From Baffinella frigidus (taxonomy: Eukaryota; Cryptophyceae; Cryptomonadales; Baffinellaceae), in the NCBI GenBank assembly GCA_026770585.1, contig MU646335.1, forward strand, positions 808,148 to 822,346: a stretch of 14,199 nt of DNA, read 5' to 3'. Both the position numbers and the translations under genes were made by a program. Shown piece by piece: positions 7,101 through 13,100 of this stretch (its first letter is position 1; the number at the start of each line of letters is the position of its first letter). Under the pieces are notes generated by a model that saw only the letters and a list, made by a program, of their open reading frames with translations, searched no databases and was not told the origin of the DNA.

Positions 7101-10100
7101 GGACTCTCACGATCTGCGTGGTGCCACTGCCAATCTTATAGCTTCCGATCGCTTAACAAATAGCTTCCGATCGCTTTGGAGAAAAAAAATGCACCAAGAA
7201 ATGAATATTTTACTTAAGTAGATGTGTAGACTACAAAACTACATGCATGGCCTTAATCAAACCTGTGGAATCAGGTGAACTTTCTGGTGCGGGCGTTCGA
7301 CGCCGACAAGTCTAACTCGGTGGATTTCTCCGAGTTCTGCAAGACTATGGAACTCACCGACTCCGAGCTGGTGCGTCTCAGTCCACTCAAGGCTGGAGGA
7401 GGGGGTATTTTAAATGTGGGGTTGTTAAAGTTTGTACCAGTCACGAGCGGGTGTGGTCACGTAGCCCGCGGATATCCGCGGCCCGCCTCACCACACGCTC
7501 TTGGAGGTGGCTCAAATAGTGCTCTGCGGCATTTTGGATTTACCTTGGATCGGGGTCGGATCCGACCCCGGTCCAAGGTAAAATCGAAGACCCCCCAGGG
7601 CACTATTTGAGCCACTTTGGATGGCTGGTGGCAGCCCTTCTAAGATGTGTACCTCCACGCATCGGCCACTTTTGGAGAATATTGGAATCCGACCCGGAAT
7701 TGACTTTTGGGTGGAAGTAGCTGGTCCAACACGGTGGAGTATTCGGAGTTCTTCGAGAGTATGGTCTCCCACACGAAACTATCCATGCGAACAGACTAAA
7801 AGTCGAGGCTATCCATGCGAACATAATAAAAGTCGATTGTAAGCGTTTGTGTAGTACTTTTCATATGTTTGGTCACGTGGCGCCCGAAAAGCGGGCGCCA
7901 CGTGACCAATTCTCCCCACACACAATCGACTTTTATTATGTCGGCATGGATAGCCTCGTGTGGTCCCTTATGCAGTTAAGGGTGGACGCTCTAATTCCGG
8001 CGGTATCTTAAAGCCAGCGTTCAGTAGGGTGCTTCCGTATGCAACAGCGCTGGGTGATACAGAACGCCGGGATTAGCTCGACACCGGAATTCGGTCGTCC
8101 ACCTTCATTACTCTCAAGCCTAGGAATGGGTGATCGAACAAGTAGCTGGCCCAACCCTCGCATGTCTGCGCAGCCTTTTGCCAATTTACGATTAGGCGTA
8201 CGTGTGCATAACACATCCGCGATACGTTGTGAACTATACATGGCAGGGAGTTAGCACAGAAGCTGGTTGGCAAACTGCAAACCCTAAACCCTAAACCTTC
8301 GACCATAAACCATAAACCATAAACCCTACACCAGGTTTCCACTGCGTGCCACTAATCGCGTGGCACAACTCGTGCATAAAACACCGAAAATTCTTGTGGG
8401 TGTGGCCTATATATGTTAGATGGACGGCTTATTTGGACGTGACGGTAGTAACTTTTTGTACCGGCTTGTACCTTTTTGTACCGAAAATTCTTGTGTGTGT
8501 GGCCTATATATGTTAGATGGACGGCTTATTTGGACGTGACGGTAGTAACTTTTTGTACCGGCTTGTACCTTTTTGTACCGCCTTGTTACAGCCCGGTACT
8601 ACTTTCGGGACGTGACAGCAGTACACGGACACCCTTGGATTTTTTTGAATTGTATCCCCTGTTGGCAGGTTTCCACCGTGTGCAACGATTCGACGAACGC
8701 GCAGCCGAAATGGATGCTCCCCGACACCGTAAACCGCAAACAGTAAACCATGCACCGTACACCATACCACACGGTGGGCGATGAGGGTTTCGGTGGGGCT
8801 GGAATTCAGGGTGGTACGTGACTAAATTGCACCAAAAAATCCTTCAGGTTAATTACCGCAAGGCAATTTGACTTTTGATGAAAGGTTCGTAGCCCACCGC
8901 GTGGCCCCTAAACCATAAACCATACACCAGGTGTCGACAGTGTGCCACGAATCGATGAACGCCCAGCCGAAATGGATGCTCCCCGAAAAGTGGCACTTCA
9001 CCTCTCAGGACACGGGCAAGATCGACAAACTCAAACTAGACCTGCAGAACCGCCTCCATCTTAACTACGGGTGCGCACCCTTGTGGTTCATGGTTGAGGA
9101 ATAACCACCAGCCATCCCAAGTGGCTCAAATAGTGCCCTGGAAGGTCTTGGATTTTACCTTGGATCGGGGTCAGATCCGACCCCGATGTCAAGGTAATTC
9201 GAAAATGTCCCACAGCACTATGTGTGCCACCTCCAAGGGCTAGTGGAAGGTTTCAGGGTTTAGGGTTAGGGCGTCGCACCCTCATTATCTTCGTCGGTTG
9301 AGCGTCAGTCTGCCGTAGCACCGTGCAGTATGGCATGCCGTAGCCACGCAAGGCCGCACGTCGGAATTTCACTGCCCAATGTTTCGCGTTCTGGGGGGTT
9401 TAGACTTTGGGGTTTCGCGCGGCTCCCTCTCATCTACGGGCGCGCACCCTAAACATGAAACATGAACACTGAACCCTGAACACCGAACACCGAACACTGA
9501 ACCTTGAACCCTGAACCACGCCCTGGACCCTGAACCACACCCTGCACCCTACACCCTGCACCCTGCACCCTACACCCTACACCCTACACCCTACTCCCTA
9601 CACCCTACACCCTACTCCCTGCACCCTACTCCCTACACCCTGCACCCTACACCCTGCACCCTGCACCCTACACCCTACACCCTACACCCTACTCCCTACA
9701 CCCTACACCCTACTCCTCCCTACACCCTACACCCTACTACCTACACCCTACACCCTACTCCCTACTCCCTACTCCCTACTCCCGAAACCAAGATGGCGGC
9801 GTCAGTCTAGCGGCTGCGTCCAGTAGCACCGAGCAGTATGGCGTACCGCTCACCAACGGCAACTGTCTGGAACCCTAAACCCCAAAACCTAAAACCACCC
9901 CCCCCCCCAAAAACCAAAACCCAACCCCAAAACCCAAACCCCGGGCAGGTCGGACCCCATGGCGATGCGGCGGGCGTTCCTGGTGATGGACAGGCAAAAC
10001 CTTTCATCAAAAGTCAACTTAACCTGCGGGCAGTTAACTTTGAGGCTTTTCTCATGCAAATTTGGTCATGTTACCGCTAAATCTGGCGGCCCCGAAACCC

Positions 10101-13100
10101 TCGAAGCCCACCGTGTGGAGGGCCCGTGTTTCGGAATCAGCCTAATGGGCGCCTGCCCCGGGCAGGTCGGACCCCATGGCGATGCGGCGGGCGTTCCTGG
10201 TGATGGACAGGCAAAACCCTGAACCCTAAACCCTGAACCCTGAACCCTAAACCCTGAACCCTGAACCCTAAACCCTAAACCCCTAAACCCCTACCCCCCG
10301 AACCCTAAACCACAAACCCTGAACCCTAAACCCCAAACCCCAAACCCTAAACCCCAAACCCTTAACCCTAAACCCCAAACCCCAAATCCCATACCCCAAA
10401 CCCCTACCCTAAACCCTAAACCCGCAAGCAGGCAGCGGTGCGGAATGGTCACGCGCGGCGACCTGATCCACTCCTTCGCAGCCCTGGGGTTGCAGGTGCC
10501 GGATAAGGTACGTTCCCGCATTAGGTGGCTCCAACGTGAAACAAACGAAGCGGTTGTTTGAAACCGTTGCGATATCGCAACGGTTTCAAACAACCGTCTA
10601 TCCGCCTTTTGATTGCCGTTGCGATATCGCGTCGTTTCGTTTAAAAACGATGAGAAACCCTCCTTTGCTGACAAAAAAAATTCTAAGAATGGGGGCGTTG
10701 TCCGTCTATCCGCCTTTTGAACGCGCGGCGACCTGATCCACTCCTTCGCGGCTCTTGGCTTGCAGGTACTACTTGTATGACCCAATCGTGTAGTAATTTC
10801 AGTTGCCATCACCGTTTGCATGATCCAACTGTGTAGTAATTTTCGTTATCCCAACCGCGGTCGCAGGACGTGGAGATGTTCATGTCAGCAATGTGCGACA
10901 AGAAGCAGGAGGGCGGCATCCCTCCTCACGTACTTTACTACACAATTTCTTCATTATTAAATTACCACACACATGCTCTACTTTTACTACTGGTGTGACC
11001 CAATTTTGTAGTAATTTCCGTCGCCCTCGCCGTGTGTATGATCCAACCGTGAAGTAATTTACGTTATCCTAACCGCGATCGCAGGACGTGGAGATGTTCA
11101 TGTCAGCAATGTGCGACAAGAAGGAGGAGGGTGGCATCCGCTACCGCTCCTTTCTCAAGTACTTCGAACCGGGTACGCTACCAACCCCTCAGACAGGAGA
11201 CACTAATTCCGCTCCTCCGTATCGTCCTACGGTATTTGCATACGGTAGCACCCTACGGAATGCCGGAACCGCTACCGCTCCTTCCTCAAATACTTCGAAC
11301 CGGGTACGCTACCCACCCCTATCCACTAACATTCCGCTCTGCAACAGAGTTCTGTCTTCTTCACGTTCCTTTGAAGTATACACACAGTGGGCCACGCATG
11401 ATGGTGTGGGGTCAAAATTGAGCGACTTTCGGTGAGGATCGCCCTAGGAGCAACCCTATGTCCCTACGGATGGAGGGCGGGATCCGCTGCCGCTCTTTCT
11501 CACGTACTTCGAACCTTGTACGCTGCTCACCCCTAAGGCAGGAGACCCTGATTCCGGCGTCAACGGCTAATTCCGCCTTCTGTATCACCCGACGGTATTG
11601 CATACGGTAGCACCCTACGAAATGCCGGAATTAAGTTGACGCCGGAATTAGAGCGTCCACCCTTACTCACCCCCGACCTGCTAATATTCCGGGAAATGCG
11701 ATTTGATGGTCAAACAACCTCGGGACCATGGCACTTTGGATCGCCGGATCGGACGATTCCTGCGACCGCTCTACCCCCTTTCGAACACCCGCAACACCGA
11801 ACCTCGTAACACCCTCTGACCCCCCAGCGGTTCTAACTCCCTATCGGCAGAACCCTAACACCATGAACCCGAACCCCTTTCCCAGACACGTCCAGAGTCC
11901 CTCCGCGTATGATCAAGTGATCTGGACTTGATCGAACTTGAACACGCTGGTGCCAAATCGTGAAAGTCGATGATGCTGGCACTCAACGTGTTGCTATTTT
12001 TCGTTCTGTCTCGCAAGACTTCCGGGAAGCGGCCTGACCCGTTTTGCCCTAAAGTTTCGCGTCCCCACCGCAGGGCCCGTGGGGAGCTTCAACCCGTTCA
12101 GACCCGAGCTTCCGATCGACGGGTCGCGCCCGGGCGCCGCCAAGACCTCTGCGGAAGACGTCGAAGAGGTCCTCTTTCCAAACCGAGTTGGGTTAGTTCC
12201 CAGATTCGGTTGGTTTTCGACGGCACGCGCCTGGGCGCCGCTCAGACGTTCAGGAGGTTCTGGCTGAGACCTCTGCCGAAGACATCGAGGAGGTCCTCTT
12301 TCCAAACCGAGTTGGGTTAGTTCCCGAATTGTGGTGGTTCCTCTTAAGACCTCTGCGGAAGACGTCGAAGAGGTCCTCTCTTCAAACTCATCCCGACGAG
12401 CATTTAGTTTGAACTTCTTCTCTACGGGAGCATTTGCTTCGCTCCCGTAGGGAATTGGAGCCGTTCGTTCAGAGGCGAACGGTTCTAATTCCCTATCGGC
12501 GGAGTGTCCGGGCGCCGCCAAGACCTCTGCGGAAGATGTCGAAGAGGTCCCCCACTGACGAGCCTCTGGGGCCTTTGATGATGTGTCCCTCTAGATGATT
12601 CTGGTACAAAATGCATTTCAGGCCCCTTAATGCATTTCAGGGCAAGGGGCCTGAAATGATCCCCGGAAATCCGGGGAGGATAGAACTCGGGCGCTGCTAA
12701 GTGGGTTTCAAACTCATCCCGACCAGCATTTAGAGTGGGTCTCTGATCAGTTGACACTTTGCTGGGGTCGAAAAACTTCCGAACTTCCAAACTCTTTGAC
12801 TCAACTCGCCTGAAATATACTACGGCGAAATTTACGCTGTAGTAAATTTTACCGCGCAGCATTCCAACTATTCCGCCTGAAGTCGGCATACCCGCATTTT
12901 TGTTTGAATCAAATCGAACCAAAACCTCACGACCATGAGCTAATCCTATCTCCTCCCGGATTCCATCCAGGTGAAGGACGTGTGGCAAGGGTGCTTCGGC
13001 CGTGACTCCCGCTATTTAAACCATCATCGTGTTCTCGCAGTACCATTCATCCGCTAACCCTCTCCTCACTTACTCCTGGTGGAAGAGGTCTGGCAAGGGT

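Larger units (their letters stand above)
9939..10218 (+). repeat. 63-bp perfect direct repeat carrying a whole exon
   Basis: Copies 9939-10001 and 10156-10218 are identical over 63 bp and contain acceptor, 45-bp exon and GC donor. The 154-bp spacer has imperfect inverted pairing (AAAAGTCAACTTAAC / GTTAACTTTGAGG) but no other recognised content. Identity over exonic and intronic bases alike marks a recent duplication. Confidence 0.95.

Noticed and set aside
9455-10431. Chromosome end telomere
   Set aside because: The CCCTAAA/CCCTACA tracts are degenerate, internal, and flanked on both sides by exons of one gene.
11994-12521. 175-codon minus-strand open frame
   Set aside because: It is antisense to exon 8 and its copies, and its repeated segments are just the complement of those copies.
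12614-12677. Transcription terminator hairpins
   Set aside because: They lie within an intron of a eukaryotic gene, so a bacterial-style terminator makes no sense here.
12485-12988. 167-codon minus-strand open frame
   Set aside because: It crosses two perfect hairpins, an exon 8 copy and an exon 9 copy in antisense, with no recognisable domain.
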